64,000 nt of DNA from Diacronema lutheri (GCA_019448385.1 JAGTXO010000007.1:682001-746000), one strand, 5' to 3'. Positions 44,180-56,106 are shown, counted from the first letter of the stretch. Notes: generated by a model not told the origin, from the sequence alone. Numbers and translations are program-made.

Positions 44180-47100
44180 TCGCCCTCGTCGCCGGCCGGC
44201 GGCGGCGGTGGCGGCGGTGGCGGCGCGGCCACGGCGGCGGCAGCAGCGGCGGCGGCGGCGGTGGCGGCGGCGGCGGCGCCCAGCGCGGGCGGCGGCGGCG
44301 TGGCGGCGGCGGTGGCGGCGGCGGTGACGCCAGCGGCGGCCTTGGCGCCGCGCGTCTGCGGCGGCGTTTCGGCGCGATCGGGGCTGCCCCCGCCACGCAC
44401 CGCGCTCGTGACCGCGCAGACGCCGCCCGGCGCACGATCGCTGGCCGCGCCGGTCAGCGCGACGCGGAGGCGCTCGCCGACAGCGTACATGTCCGCCACG
44501 CTGAACGTGCGCGGCGCGGACGAGCAGCCCGCCGCGGCGAGCGCGTCGTTGAGCGCGCCCACTATCGCGAGGCCGCACGTCGCGCCACGCTGCGCCGCCT
44601 CGTTGAGCAGCAGCGCGCGGCGCACGCGCGAAATGTCGAGACCCGCCGCGTGCAGCGTGGCAGTTATCGCCTTGGCGAGCATGAGCGCCTGCCTGCAGGG
44701 CGACGCGAGCGTGTCGACGAGCACCGCGTCGTAGCGATGCTCGCCCGCGCGCGCGACGCGCACAAGGCGCAACGCGGTGAAATGGCCGGAGGCGAGCTGC
44801 GCGCCGTCGTCACCGCCCGCGCCGCCGCGCTCGTCCGACGGGCTCCACACGCCGATGACAGCCTGCGTTGTCGCCTCGCTGCGCAGGCGGTGCAGCAGCG
44901 CGGCGCGCTCGGCGCCGTCCTGGAACACCGCGGGTTGCGCGGCGAGCGGCACGTGGCAGACATGCCCGCCGCCGGCCTGCCCGTGCACGCGCAGCACGAC
45001 CTCGCAGCACGCGTCGACGGTTGAGGCGAGCATGTCGCCGCTGGCGATGCGCTCCACCTCTGCCTGCGGGAGGCCGGCGCTCGCGGCGGCGGCGGCCAGC
45101 CGGCGCGCAGCCGCGTCGCCCGCCCACGCAAGCAGCGCCGAGTTGGCGGGTTGGAGGGGAAGCTCAAGGGCGGCTGGTTCGGTGGCGGTAGCCTCGTTGG
45201 CAACGGGCACGTTGGCGGTGCGCGCGTTGGCGGCGGGCGCGGCGGCGATGGCTGGTGGGGCGGAAGACGCGCCCGCGGCGGCGGGCGCGGACGCGGCAGC
45301 GGCAGCGGCTAGTGGAGCGGGGAAAACGCCGTCGGAGGCGGCCTGGAGGGCGGCAGCGGCAGCGGCTAGTGGAGCGGGGCAAAAGGCGTCGGAGGCGGCC
45401 TGGAGGGCGGCAGCGGCAGCGACTAGTGGGGCGGGGAAAACGCCGTCGGAGGCGGCCTGGAGGGCGGCAGCGGCAGCGACTAGTGGGGCGGGGAAAACGC
45501 CGTCGGAGGCGGCCTGGAGGGCGGCAGCGGCAGCGGCTAGTGGCGCGGGGAAAACGCCGGTGGTGGCAGGCGCGGAGGCGAATGCAGGAGCAACTAGTGG
45601 GGCGGGAAAATCGGCGGCAGGCGCGAAGGCGGATGCAGGAGCGGCTAGTGGGGCGGAAGACACGCCCGCGGCGGCAGGCGCGGACGCGACAGCGGGAGCG
45701 GCTAGTGGCGCGGGGAAAACGCCGGTGGTGGCAGGCGCGGAGGCGAATGCAGGAGCAACTAGTGGGGCGGGGAAAACGCCGTCGGAGGCGGCCTGGAGGG
45801 CGGCAGCGGCAGCGGCTAGTGGCGCGGGGAAAACGCCGTCGGAGGCGGCCTGGAGGGCGGCAGCGGCAGCGGCTAGTGGAGCGGGGCAAAAGGCGTCGGA
45901 GGCGGCCTGGAGGGCGGCAGCGGCAGCGACTAGTGGGGCGGGGAAAACGCCGTCGGAGGCGGCCTGGAGGGCGGCAGCGGCAGCGACTAGTGGGGCGGAA
46001 GACACGCCCGCGGCGGCAGGCGCGGACGCGACAGCGGGAGCGGCTAGTGGCGCGGGGAAAACGCCGGTGGTGGCAGGCGCGGAGGCGAATGCAGGAGCAA
46101 CTAGTGGGGCGGGGAAAACGCTGTCGGAGGCGGCCTGGAGGGCGGCAGCGGCAGCGGCTAGTGGCGCGGGGAAAACGCCGTCGGAGGCGGCCTGGAGGGC
46201 GGCAGCGGCAGCGGCTAGTGGAGCGGGGCAAAAGGCGTCGGAGGCGGCCTGGAGGGCGGCAGCGGCAGCGACTAGTGGGGCGGGGAAAACGCCGTCGGAG
46301 GCGGCCTGGAGGGCGGCAGCGGCAGCGACTAGTGGGGCGGAAGACACGCCCGCGGCGGCAGGCGCGGACGCGACAGCGGGAGCGGCTAGTGGCGCGGGGA
46401 AAACGCCGGTGGTGGCAGGCGCGGAGGCGAATGCAGGAGCAACTAGTGGGGCGGGAAAATCGGCGGCAGGCGCGAAGGCGGATGCAGGAGCGGCTAGTGC
46501 GGCGGGGAAAACACCGTCGGCGGCAGGCGCGAAGGCGACAGCAGCAGTGGCTAGTGGAGCGGAGGCGCAGGGCCACGCGCGCGCCAGCCGTGCAAGCCCA
46601 AGCCGCGCGCGAGCGACGCACGCGCCGATGGCCGAGGCGGCGGCGCAGGCCACGACGTGGCATGGCACCGGTGTGGCCAGCCGCTCGCGGGTGTGCACGT
46701 CGAGCCGCGCCCCACGCCAAGAAGGGCGGCGCGCTGAACGGAGGCGCACGACCCCGATCGGTCCGCCCGCGCACGCGCGCGCCGGCTCAGTGTGGCCAAC
46801 GCGCGCCGCTATGCAAGGCGCGCGCGCGATAACGGCGGCTGTCGGCCGTGGCGTGCGCGTGGCGGCGCCGCGGCGACGGGCGCGGCACACGAGCCGCTCG
46901 GGCGCGCCGCCGCCGCGCGGCACGATGTCGAGCAGCACGGTCACGCCGCGCGCGCGCGCGACCGCCGTGCACGCGAGCCGCACGGGCAGCGGCGGCCCGT
47001 CCGGGCGCGCGAGCGCCGCCACCTCGGCGTCGGTGAGGCTGTGCAGCTCGCGGCGCGCGCGCGCGAACGCGGCAATGTCCGCGCGCAGCTCCGCGTCCGT

Positions 47101-50100
47101 GCCGAGCGCAACGCGCGCGTGCACGGGGAGCGACGCGCGCAGCGCGTGGAGCACGCCGCCGCGCGCGCCGCGCGGCGCCGGCGCGCGCTCGCGCTCAGCG
47201 CGCGCGGCGCGCGTGAGCTCGCGCACCGCGCGCTCGAGATTGCGCCGCGCGGCCGCGACGGGAGGGCTAGGTGCGCGCGCGCGCCGGTTGTAGCGCGGCC
47301 GCGCCGAGTTGAGGGGCGGCGGACGCGGTGCGTACGCCGCGGCGCGGCCCGCGCGCCAAAAGGCCGGCGGCGGGCGCAGCTCCGTCGCGTCGACCGCGGC
47401 CGCGAGCGCGCCGAGCGCGGCGTCGCTGTCGCCCGCCGCGTCGGCCGCGTCGACGAGCACGAAGAGCGCGCCGAGCGCGCGCGACGCGGCCGCCTGCGCG
47501 GCGGTGGGGCGGGCGCAGGCAGCGACGCATGCGGCCGCCATGCCACGCGCCGCGGCGAACGCCGGTGACGTGACGGCCGCGCCGATGGCAACGGCGGCGG
47601 CGGCGACGGTGGAGGCGGCAGCGCCGGCTATGGAGGTGGCAGCGGCGGCGGCGCTTGCCATCGCGCGGCGCGCGAGACGCGAGGCGCCACCGACCGCCGC
47701 CGCCGCAGCGCGCGCTGCGCGCGCGCCGGTGGCGCGCATCGTCGCCGCGCCAGGCGCCGCCGCGCCGATGCCGCCGGCGCCCGCGCCGTCGCCGCTCTCG
47801 GCCGTGCAGGGCTCCGATGACGGGCCCGGCGTGCGCTGGCGCGTGATGCGCGCGCCGAGGCGCGCGCTCCGCGCCGCGCGGCCGGCGACGTCGAGGACGC
47901 GCCGTGCGCGCGCCGCGCACAGGCCACGCGCGCGCGGCGGCGCACCGACAGGCGCCGAGCGCCGCGGCGCGCACGCCGGCGCGTCGCTGTCGGGTTGCGC
48001 AGCGCGCGCGCGGGAACTCGGCGCGGCGTGTGCGGGCGGCGGGCGCGCGCCCGCGCGGCGCAGAGGCGCGAGGCGCCGGCCGCAGACGAGGCGTGTGCGC
48101 GGCCAGGACGGTGAGGGCCGCAGGGCGCCGTCGACGTCGCGCATCGGCGGGCTGCGAGCGCGCCGCGCAGCCGTGCGGCGCGCGCAAGGCGCTCGGCGGC
48201 GCGCGCGCCGCACGGCGCGCGCGGCGGCGCGCACGCCAGCGACGGCTGCGGCCACGCCGCGCGCCAACACGGCCGCGGCGTGCGCCATCGCACCGAGCAC
48301 GGCGCGTGGCGCGCCGAGCAAGCGCAGCAAGCGCGACGCCGTCGCGCGCGCCGGCGCACCGTGTGCAGGGGCCTCGCCAGCGCCAGCACCGACGCCGCCA
48401 TCGCCGCAGCCGCAGGTGGCGTCGCCGCCGCCGCAGGCGTCGCGACGGACGCCGCCGCCGCCGAAACAATCGCCGCACACGTCGCCGCCGACGTTGCCAC
48501 CCCAGCCGCCGTTGCCTGCGTAGGTGGCTGCGGCGCGTGCGTGCGGGAGGCGTGCCGTGCGCCGCGCATCACACGGGCTGCGCGACGCGAGCGACGCCGC
48601 CGGGGGCCCCGCTGCGCCAGGCGCGCCGTGCGCGCCAGCCTCGCCGGCCTCGCCGGCGCGCGGTCGCGCGCTCGCCTCGACGTGGCCGCCTCCGCCGCCA
48701 TCGCCGCCGTCGAACCGGGCGGCGGAGGGCTGCCGCTCGAACCGCTCGTCGGCGTCGGCCGCCACCGCCGCCTCGCGCTCCGCCGCCGCATCGGCCGCAC
48801 GGCGCGCGTGGCGGAGCGCGCGGCCGCCGTCCGCTGCGCGGCGTGGTGGCGCGGGCGCGGCCTTCGGCGCGCGCGGCCTCTCGGCGCGCTCGCGGAGCAC
48901 GGCGAGCGGCGTGCCCGTGGCGACGCTCGTGCAGACGCGCTGCAAGGCGGCGCTTACGCACGCGTGGACGACGCGCGCCGTCCGCTTGTCGGCGGCGCGC
49001 GCGGCGCGGCGCGCGGCCTTGGCGGCGGCCTTTTTGGCGCGCCTCTGCTCCGCCTGCTCCGACAGCGCGCGCGCCTGGCGCTCGGCTGCGAGCGCTTCCT
49101 CGGGTGAAACGGTCGGCCTCGGCGGCCGCGCGCGCGCGCTGCGACGCTGCGCGCTGCGGCGGTCGGACGGCGGCTGCCGCGGCGGCGAGGACGGCGGGCG
49201 CAAGCTCGGCGTGGGCGACCAATCACCGCTGACGGTTGCGAGCGGCGCAAACGGGTTGTCGTCCCCGCACCCCGCGGCGTGCGACAGTGCACGCGGCGTC
49301 GGGCGCCGGCCGACCGCTGGCGGGCCCCACTCGGACGGCAGCTCCGAGGGCGAGCGCGCCGTCGGCGCCGCGCGTTCCGCGGCCGGCGGCGCCTCCCGGT
49401 CCAGCGCCGCCTGCTCTCTCGCCGCGGCCTGCTCGTCACCCTCCGGCACGCCACGCGGCGCGAGCACCGCGGTGGCGCAGCGCGTCGCGTTGAGCAACGC
49501 CGCCTCCATCTGCCGCACGTTGGCCTTGGCGCACGCCACACCCTGTCTCGCCCGGCGCAGCGCCTCGTGCGCGCGGCGCACATCCGCGTCGGCATCTTCG
49601 CGAATGCCAAAGTGCGCCTGTTGCAGCCGCAAGTCCGCAGGGCGCCCCTGCGCGCGAGGGGCACGGGCGCGGCGGCGCGCAGGTGACGGAGCTGGCGCGC
49701 CGTTCTGCGCTGCGCGCACGCCAATCGACGGGCGCGCGCGCGGCGGGGCGCGCGCGCGCGCGCGCGCGCTGCCTACCCAGCCGCCGGCCGGCTCGCGCGA
49801 GCGCGCCAGCTGCTCCGCCGCCTCGGCGTCGAGCACGCGCTGCTGCGCCTCCTCCTCGCCCAGTGCAGCGAGGTGCAGCCGGCGGGCTGCCTTGCGGCAG
49901 TTGCCCTCCGCCTTGCCCACGGCCTTGCGCGCCGCGTCGACGGGGTCGTCGTTGGCTCTGGCGCGCCTGCGCTTGCCCTTGTCGGCGGGCGGCGGCTCGG
50001 CGCGCTGCAGCGTGCCGAGCGCGTCGTCGGCTCCGCGCGCGGCCGCCCGCGGGCGGCGGGCCCCAAAAAGCGCACCGGTCGCCGTGCGCGCCGCGCAAGC

Positions 50101-51072
50101 AACGACCAGCGCTGACATGCCGGCGAAGACCGCACCGCCCAGCGCCACGGTTGCCACGATGCGCAGCGTCCCGTGCGCAAGCCGCGCTGCCTCCGCCGCT
50201 TTGGCGGCCTCGCGCGCGCGCGCATCGGCGGCTCTCATCTCGTGCAGCAGCCCGGCCGCGCCGCTCGCGCCGTCGCGGCCGCGCGCGAGCTCGCACAGCA
50301 CCGCCGCCGCGTGCCGCGTGGGCTCGCGCGCGAGCAGCTGCGCGCTGCCGTCGGGGCGCAGCTTCTCAACGAACTCGACAAACGTCGCGTCGCGCCAGAG
50401 GGACTTGCGGAAGGCCCTGTGCACCGCCCCCTCTTGCTTGCGCATCCGCCGTGCCGCCCGCCTGCCGTCGCGCGCGTGCGCGTGCGCGGCCGCGTCGAAT
50501 CCCGCGACGCCGCGCTGCGCGTCGCGCGCGGCCGACGACGGCGCCGCCGCGCTGCCCGCCAAGGGCGCCGCAGCGGCGACGCACGCGTGCGGAGCGACGG
50601 GATCGCCGGCGGCCGGCGGCTCGGCGCGCTGCGGCGTGCCGTTTGCTCCGCGCGCGGCCGTCCCGGGGGAGATGGCCGCGATGGCGCCACCAGCCGCGCC
50701 GTGCGCCAGCCACGCGCATAGGCTGCCGACGAGCTCGCCGAGACCCCCGACGGTCGCCGCGGCGGCGAGTGCGCCGGGCTTGCCGGCCGACAGCGGCTCG
50801 CGAGCGTCGTCGTCGCAGCCGCCGGCACCCGTCTTGGCGAGTGCGTCGCGCTCGCCCTCGACGCCCGCCACGACCGCCGCCCCTTCGTCGTCCGCCGCGC
50901 CGGCCGCGCGCGCGGCCGGGCGCAGAGGAGGCGTGCCGGTGCAGCCGTCGCCGCTCGTCTTCGCCGTTTCCTCCACCTTGATCGCTTCGTCGCCACCTGC
51001 GCCATCTCCGACGCCGGGGCCCTTGGTCACGCTTGCCGCCATGGGCATCGAGCCGGTCGTCTCCTGCGCCAT
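33593..51072 (-). CDS. Giant multi-domain mobile-element protein(s): C48-like protease, YqaJ nuclease, chromodomain, Fanzor
   Basis: From the ATG at 51072 (MAQETTGSMPMAAS) one frame stays open to the donor at 35446|35445, then a 128-nt intron (GTGCGCGCG...CGCGCAG) leads in phase 0 to the exon 35317-33593, about 5,780 codons in all. Order: N-terminal helical region with a hydrophobic segment (about 50090-50170); a likely further intron (GTAGGCAGCGCG...) around 49650-49790; Ala/Arg-rich stretch; 57-bp repeat array; Ulp1/C48-like domain; unassigned domains; YqaJ nuclease; more diverged alpha/beta domains; chromodomain; Fanzor. Because stops are rare at this GC content, the open frame alone does not prove one polypeptide; several adjacent genes whose introns happen to be open are equally possible. 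All recognisable domains are nevertheless in this one frame and strand. No capsid or envelope component is seen. Treat as a mobile-element fossil or active element of unknown class. Confidence 0.6.
36595..36765 (-). other. Chromodomain encoded just upstream of Fanzor
   Basis: TYEVEAVVDERRKAG, FQFRIRWRGYDESADTWEPE and LVAQFRKTRDEQ reproduce the chromodomain pattern (YxVExIxxxR, WxGY, TWEPE, F). The aromatic cage positions (Y, W, and W of TWEP) are present, so binding to a methyl-lysine histone tail is plausible. It lies about 100-150 residues before the Fanzor N-terminus in the same frame. Chromodomains are common targeting modules in integrases and transposases. Confidence 0.9.
39850..40450 (-). 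other. YqaJ-type (PD-D/E-K) exonuclease domain
   Basis: RSPRWHDERWEEVTGSKVGDVV (the family's 'W...R...ITAS' start), then TAGILGEAVALRKLAAAYG, FAFSPDGLAILPED with the catalytic Asp, LVEVKTLTK with Glu and Lys, and DQLQLGMHVLG with the conserved Gln. All catalytic positions of YqaJ/lambda-exonuclease-like nucleases are present. Such 5'-3' exonucleases work with ssDNA-annealing proteins in viral and transposon recombination. Confidence 0.85.
44530..44940 (-). other. Ulp1/C48-like cysteine protease domain
   Basis: GHFTALRLVRV supplies the histidine, YDAVLVDTLAS the aspartate, and AAQRGATCGLAIVGALNDAL the glutamine and catalytic cysteine in the C48 order H...D...Q..G..CG. Related but more diverged segments seem to recur further along the frame (about 39490-39050 and 38150-37700), possibly decayed copies. 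C48-type proteases are found in several large DNA transposons and viruses. Confidence 0.6.
45290..46560 (-). repeat. 57-bp tandem repeat array (about 22 units)
   Basis: Units of 57 bp encode 19 residues of two kinds: LVAAAAALQAASDGVFPAP and LAAPAFASAPATTGVFPAP-like. Higher-order blocks of several units are themselves repeated at least twice (for example 45540-45790, 45980-46110 and 46330-46460). The length is a multiple of three throughout, so the frame is kept. Confidence 0.95.
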
Positions 51073-52915
51073 CGCGCGTGCTGGTCGTCCGCGTCGGTCG
51101 TCCTCGCGGGCGGATTGGCAGACGCCTTTTGATCCGCTGCTTTTGAAAGTGTGATAAGACGTCGCTCTTGGCCTCAAAAATTTATAGAAGGCCCGTGGTG
51201 CGCCCCACGGCGAGCGATGTACCACTGCGCTCGTGGAATGCATCGCGCTCGTCGCGGCGCTGGGCGTGCCGGACGCGGCCGCCCTAGCGGCTGTTTAAGC
51301 GGGAGTTTCTGATGGGAGATTGTCCCCAGCGACCTTATCGACCGACCCCCCAACCAACCCCCCCCCCCCCCCCCCCCCCCCCCCGCCCCCGCACCAGCCA
51401 CGCCTGCTCCGCCGTGCGGCAGCGGCCGCGTCGACGTCGCGTGCGCCGCACGCCACGTCGCCCGCCGAGGGCGACACGGCGACACCGCGCTCGCACGGCG
51501 CGACGAGCTTGTCGGCAGGCGGCAACACGCGCGCGTCGCCGGCGCTGCCGTCGGCCTCCTTCGCGCCGAGTGCGCCGCCGTTCCGGCCGACGACGACGAG
51601 GCCGCCGACGACGACGACGCCGACGACGGCCCGGCTAGGCCGGCGTGGCTGGCGCGCGGCGCGCCCACGACGCCCGCCACGGCCGACGCCCCTGCCGTCG
51701 TCCGTCGCGCCGGCCGCGCGCGCTTCCGCGCGCGAGGCGACGGAGGCGGCGGCCGTGACGCGCCGGTGTGGCCGTGGCCGCTCATCGCCGCCGCGTCCAC
51801 CTTCTCGTTCGCTTCAACGCCGCCTGCACCACTCCCGACGTTGCCGCGCTGAGTCACGCTTGCCGCCGCGGGCATCGCGCCGCGCCACCCGCCACGCGCT
51901 GCGACCGCCCGGCGCTCTGCGCGCGTACGTACGGCTGCAGCGTGCCGGTGCCGCGCCGCACCGGCCGCGGCCCGCCAGCCGCGGCCGGGCCAGCGGCGCG
52001 CCGTCGGCGTCCGCGGCGGGCGTCGCGCTCGGAGCGGGCGCACTTCCGCTTCACCTCGCGCAGCTGCGAGCATCCGTTGGATCTCCGCAGCTTGGGTACG
52101 AGGGTCGTCGCGATGTCGAGCCGGCGCAGCGCCCAAAGCAAGCCCCTCACCGAGCGCGGGCGGCTTGCCTCGCACACGGCCGCCGCCGCGCGACCGGTGC
52201 AGCCAGCTGCCGCACACAACGAGCAGCTGCTCGGGCCGGAACCCGCGCCCGGTCGCATGCACGCGCTCGAACCGCGCCGCCGCGAGCGTGCACGCGCGCC
52301 AGTTGAGGTCGCCGCGCCGCCCGCGCGCTCAGCCGCGCGGGCGGGTTGTGCACGTGCCGCGTCTGCGTGCGCACATGCGTGTGCGCGCGCGTGAAGCTGA
52401 CCCGCTCGTTGGCCTCCAGCACCGTGCGCCCTCGGTGCTCCACGCCGCGCGCCGCATAGGGCGCGGCCGCCCGGCGCACCCGGCGCCGACGGGGGCCGAT
52501 GCGCTGCACGGTGGCCCGTCTCGCGCGCGGTCGCGTGCCGCGCGTGCGCAGTGCGCTTGCGCTGCACGAGCGTGACCGAGACGGGCTTCTGTCCCTCGGC
52601 CACCCGGCATGTACGAGGCCCTCAGCGCCCGGGTCTACAGCCGCGAGCAAGAGGCCGGCGCGTCGGCTAGCCGCGCGCGCGGGGGGGGGGGGGGGGGGGG
52701 GGGGGGCAATGTGGACCGGGCCGTTCGGAGTGCGCCACTGTGTGTGTGAGATGCGACGCCTCGCCGAGCCGCCGGGGCTCGCCCTCGTCCTCGCCGCGAC
52801 ACATTTTTCACGTCTTGTCTGCGCGCTGCGTGCTGCGTGCGCGCGCAACAACTGCCCGGCGCGCCCCGCGGGCTCGGCGCGAGGGGCGGCAGGAGTGGCG
52901 CCAGTCCGCAGGGTA
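51073..52915 (-). other. Poorly resolved stretch between the giant frame and the Pif1 helicase
   Basis: Contains a 27-nt C run (51358-51384), a 26-nt G run (52681-52706) and several coding-like pieces on the minus strand in different frames (NWRACTLAAARFERVHATGRG near 52270; WALRRLDIATTLVPKLRRS near 52110; VLEANERVSFTR near 52420). At 51640-51875 a segment starting ATGCCCGCGGCGGCAAGCGTG is a diverged copy of the start of the giant protein (51048-50860). No complete gene can be built. Confidence 0.5.
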
Positions 52916-55900
52916 TCACGTGCTCGATGTGGCACTTAAATTCATGTCGATGTGACGGCCTCCCTGCTCGATGTGCTGTACGGCCACGGCGTGTCGGATC
53001 CGCCCCTCAGCCGTGACCGCAGCTTCGTCCGGCCACGCAGCGGGCTCCCGCGCGTTGTGCGCGCTCGGCGCGCGAGTGGTGCCAGTGGCGGGCGAGCCTC
53101 GTCGCCCACGGAGCCCGCCCCCGGCTCGGCGGCGCGCCGCCTGCTCGCCGGATCGCGCACCGCCGTCGCCGCCGCTGCGCGCTTGCCCAGCTTGCCGGCA
53201 GGCGGCAGGCGGCGGCGACGGCGGCGGCGGCGGCTGCGGCGCGAGCGCGACGCCGGGCGGCGGCAGCGCCGACGGCACGCGCGTGGCGGCGACCCACGCG
53301 GCGGCGGGCGGCGCGCCGGCTTGAGGCCCCTGCACGCCGGCCGCATTGGCGCCGCCCTGCGCGCCCGCGAAGGGCGCGCAGGTACGCGGGCCGGTCGCGC
53401 GGCGCGCGGTGCTGGCGAGCATCCGCCGGCTGCGCGTCGGCGCGAGCGGCGCGGCGGGCGTCGCGCCGGCGGGTGCTGGCCAGCACCGCGCGCCGGCGGC
53501 GCGCCCGCCGCCAGCGCGCCGCCCGCCGCCGGCGCCGCGCGCGCCGTCCGCGCCGCGCCCGCCGCGCTCGCCGCCACCGCGCGCCGCCGCCGCGCATTCG
53601 CGCGCGGCGGCGACGGCGGCCGCGGCGAGCGCCGCCGCCGCCGCCTCGCCACCGCTGACCGCGCGGAGCACCTCTTTGAAGACGACGCTGCGCGTCACGA
53701 GGTCCGCGCCGAGCGCAAAGCGGACGCGCGACGTGTGCCCGACGCGCGAAGCGGCCACGTGGAGCTGGCCGTGCGTGAAGCACGGCTCGGCGAGCCACAC
53801 GCCCGCGCACCCGAGCGCTTGCCCCTGCGCCTCGTTACGCCGGCCGCACCGGGGAACTGGCGGCGCATCCGCACAAGCGCGAACGTGCCGTCGTCGGGCG
53901 AGTGGTGGTCGACACGCGCGACGAGCACGGTGCTGTCGCGCCCGGCGGCCGCGCCGGGGCGTGCGCACTCGAGCAGCCGGCCGCCGGCGCGCACGCCGCG
54001 CACGATCAGCCGCGTGCCGCCGCACAGCCCCTCGCCGGGCGAGAGGTTGCGCGGCAGCATCACCACCATCCCGGGCTTCAGGTCGAGGACGCGGTGCGGC
54101 ATCTGCGCGTGCTCGAGCGAGTCGAGGAATTCGACCGACGCCCGCGCAATCTGCTTGCCCGCCCCGTCGTCGCGCCAGCTCGTCCGCCGACGCGCACCTC
54201 GCCGCCGCGCCCGGGAAGCGGCCGATCACCAGCCAGTTGATCCGCGCCACGTCCGTCTGCTTGGCGCAGAGCACCGCGCGGTCGCACAGCGAGCCGTCGT
54301 CGGTCCAACACGTCGCGCCGTGGACAAGGTCGTCACGAGCTCCGTCGGGTAGGCCGAGCCCACGCGGATGGGGACGCCGCCGACGGCCTCGGGCAGCTGC
54401 ACGGGATCGAGCGGGAATGCGCCGGGCATGGCCCCGGCCGCCGGCACCGCCGCGGGAACGGCGCCGTCGCCGGGGCTGCGCAGCAGCTCCGCCCACTCGC
54501 CCGCGCCGAGCGCGTCGCCCGTGTCGCGCGCCGCGCTCGAGGCGCGAACGTTCTCGACCAAGGCGTGCTGCCGATCGTGCTGCCACGGCGCCGAGTACTT
54601 GAGGCAGGAGCGCACGATCTGCGCGCGCGAGCCGCGCCGCACCACCGGCAAGCACTGGCGAAAGTCGCCGGCGAGCAGCAGCGTCTCGCCGCCGAAGCGC
54701 TCGTCGACGCCCGTCACGTCGCGCAAACACCGATCAGGCGAGTCGAGGTGGCACCGCGTCTGCATCGGCGCCTCGTCCCACACGACCAGCCGCCGCGGCG
54801 GCCAGGGAGCGCCCGCGCTCGGAGCGCGGCACGCCATTGAACGGCTTGCCCGTCGGAGTCGGCACCGCCGGGCACCTTGAAGGTCAAGTGGAAGGTGCGG
54901 CCGTCGGGCAGCAGCGTGGCGGCGACGCCCGAGGACGCGCCCACGACGACCGCGTGCCCATCCGCGCGCACGGCGGCGATAATGGCGCGCTCGACGAACG
55001 TCTTGCCCGTTCCGCCCGGCGCGTCGCAAAGATGCAGCCGGTTGCCCACGCCGCGCAGCGCCGATTTGACGACCGCGCCGTGGAGCGCGCACTGCTGGCC
55101 GCCCTCGGCCATCGCCGCGCGCGCCGCCGCCGCGCTCGCAGCCCGCTCGGCGCGATGGTAGCCCTGCGCGCGCGCGAGCTCGCGCCCGCCCGGCCCGGCC
55201 GGCGCGCGCGCCGTGCGCAGACCGGCCACCGCCGCGAGCGCCGCCGCGCGCTCGCGCTCGTCGGGCACGTACAGCCCCGTGGAGTCGAACGTGTCGGCCC
55301 AGGCGGGCACGCCGTACGAGGCGAAGGCGTCCGAGCCGGGCTGCGGCCGCTGCTCGGCGCGCTTCAGGAGCATGACCCCGCACACGTTCCACTTGGTGCC
55401 AAACATCGAGCCCGTGAGCCCCGTGTAGACGCGGTCGAGCTGCGTGGCGATGGCGCAGACGTCCTCGTGCCGGATCTCGTCGACCGGTTCGCGCCGCGCG
55501 TCGACGAGCGGCACGACGCGCTCGGAGCCCGCCCACGTGAACGTGCGCGTCGACATGTTCAGCCGCGTGTGCGCGAGCGTGTCGTCCTCGTACTTGGGCT
55601 TGACGGCGGGCGAGAGCTTGCCGCGCACCTCCTCCTTCGAGAGGCCGCGCGTGTTGAGCAGCTCCTTCTGGCGCGCGTGCACCGTCTCGACGCGCTGATC
55701 GTCGATGGCGCGCAGGGCGCCAAAGTAGGCGTCCATCTGCGCGAGCGGCGCGCCTTCAATCGGCAGCTCCTTGTCGGTCACGCCGGCCGTGTACGCCGCC
55801 TTGTCGACGTCCGTCGGCCCGTACATGGTGCCAAAGTTGCCGTCGCCCGTGAGCTCGGGCCAGTCGACGACGCAGGGCGGCGAGACGAAGGCGAGCGCGC

Positions 55901-56027
55901 GGCGCGACGGCCCGTAGCTCAGCTTGTCGACCGTGCGCGCCTGCTCGCTCGGCTTGACCGGCCGCGTGCTCACGATCTCGCAGTTGACGAGCGCCGCGTC
56001 GAAGGCGCGCAGGTCGATGGCGGCCAT
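52916..56027 (-). pseudogene. ssDNA-binding-like domain fused to Pif1-family helicase, broken
   Basis: Starts MAAIDLRAFDAALVN at 56027. The first ~260 residues (SYGPSRRALAFVSPP ... IDDQRVETVHARQKEL ... MFGTKWNVCGVMLLK) have the layout of large-DNA-virus ssDNA-binding proteins (ICP8/A771R-like), a tentative match. The helicase follows: Walker A CDAPGGTGKT (about 55000-55025), VVWDEAPM (about 54765), AGDFRQCLPVV (about 54660-54690), a region with MVVMLPRNLSPGEGLCGGTRL, and the Pif1 C-terminal block FTHGQLHVAASRV (about 53750-53790). The tail is Ala/Pro-rich. The reading frame is interrupted several times, so the gene is a fossil. Same strand as the giant frame, and probably part of the same element. 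Confidence 0.7.
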
Positions 56028-56106
56028 GGTCGTTGTGCGCGGGAGATCACGCTGCAGGCGGCTCCACAGTAGGTTCGAGAAAAAAAAAAGCTGGGCCAAC
56101 GGTCAG

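Noticed and set aside
45290-46560. CRISPR-like array
   Set aside because: The 57-bp units are contiguous coding repeats with no unique spacers, in a eukaryotic genome.
33040-56100. Helitron or integrated large virus as the class of the middle cassette
   Set aside because: No HUH Rep motif, no capsid, envelope or polymerase was found, and ends are not identified. The class is left open.
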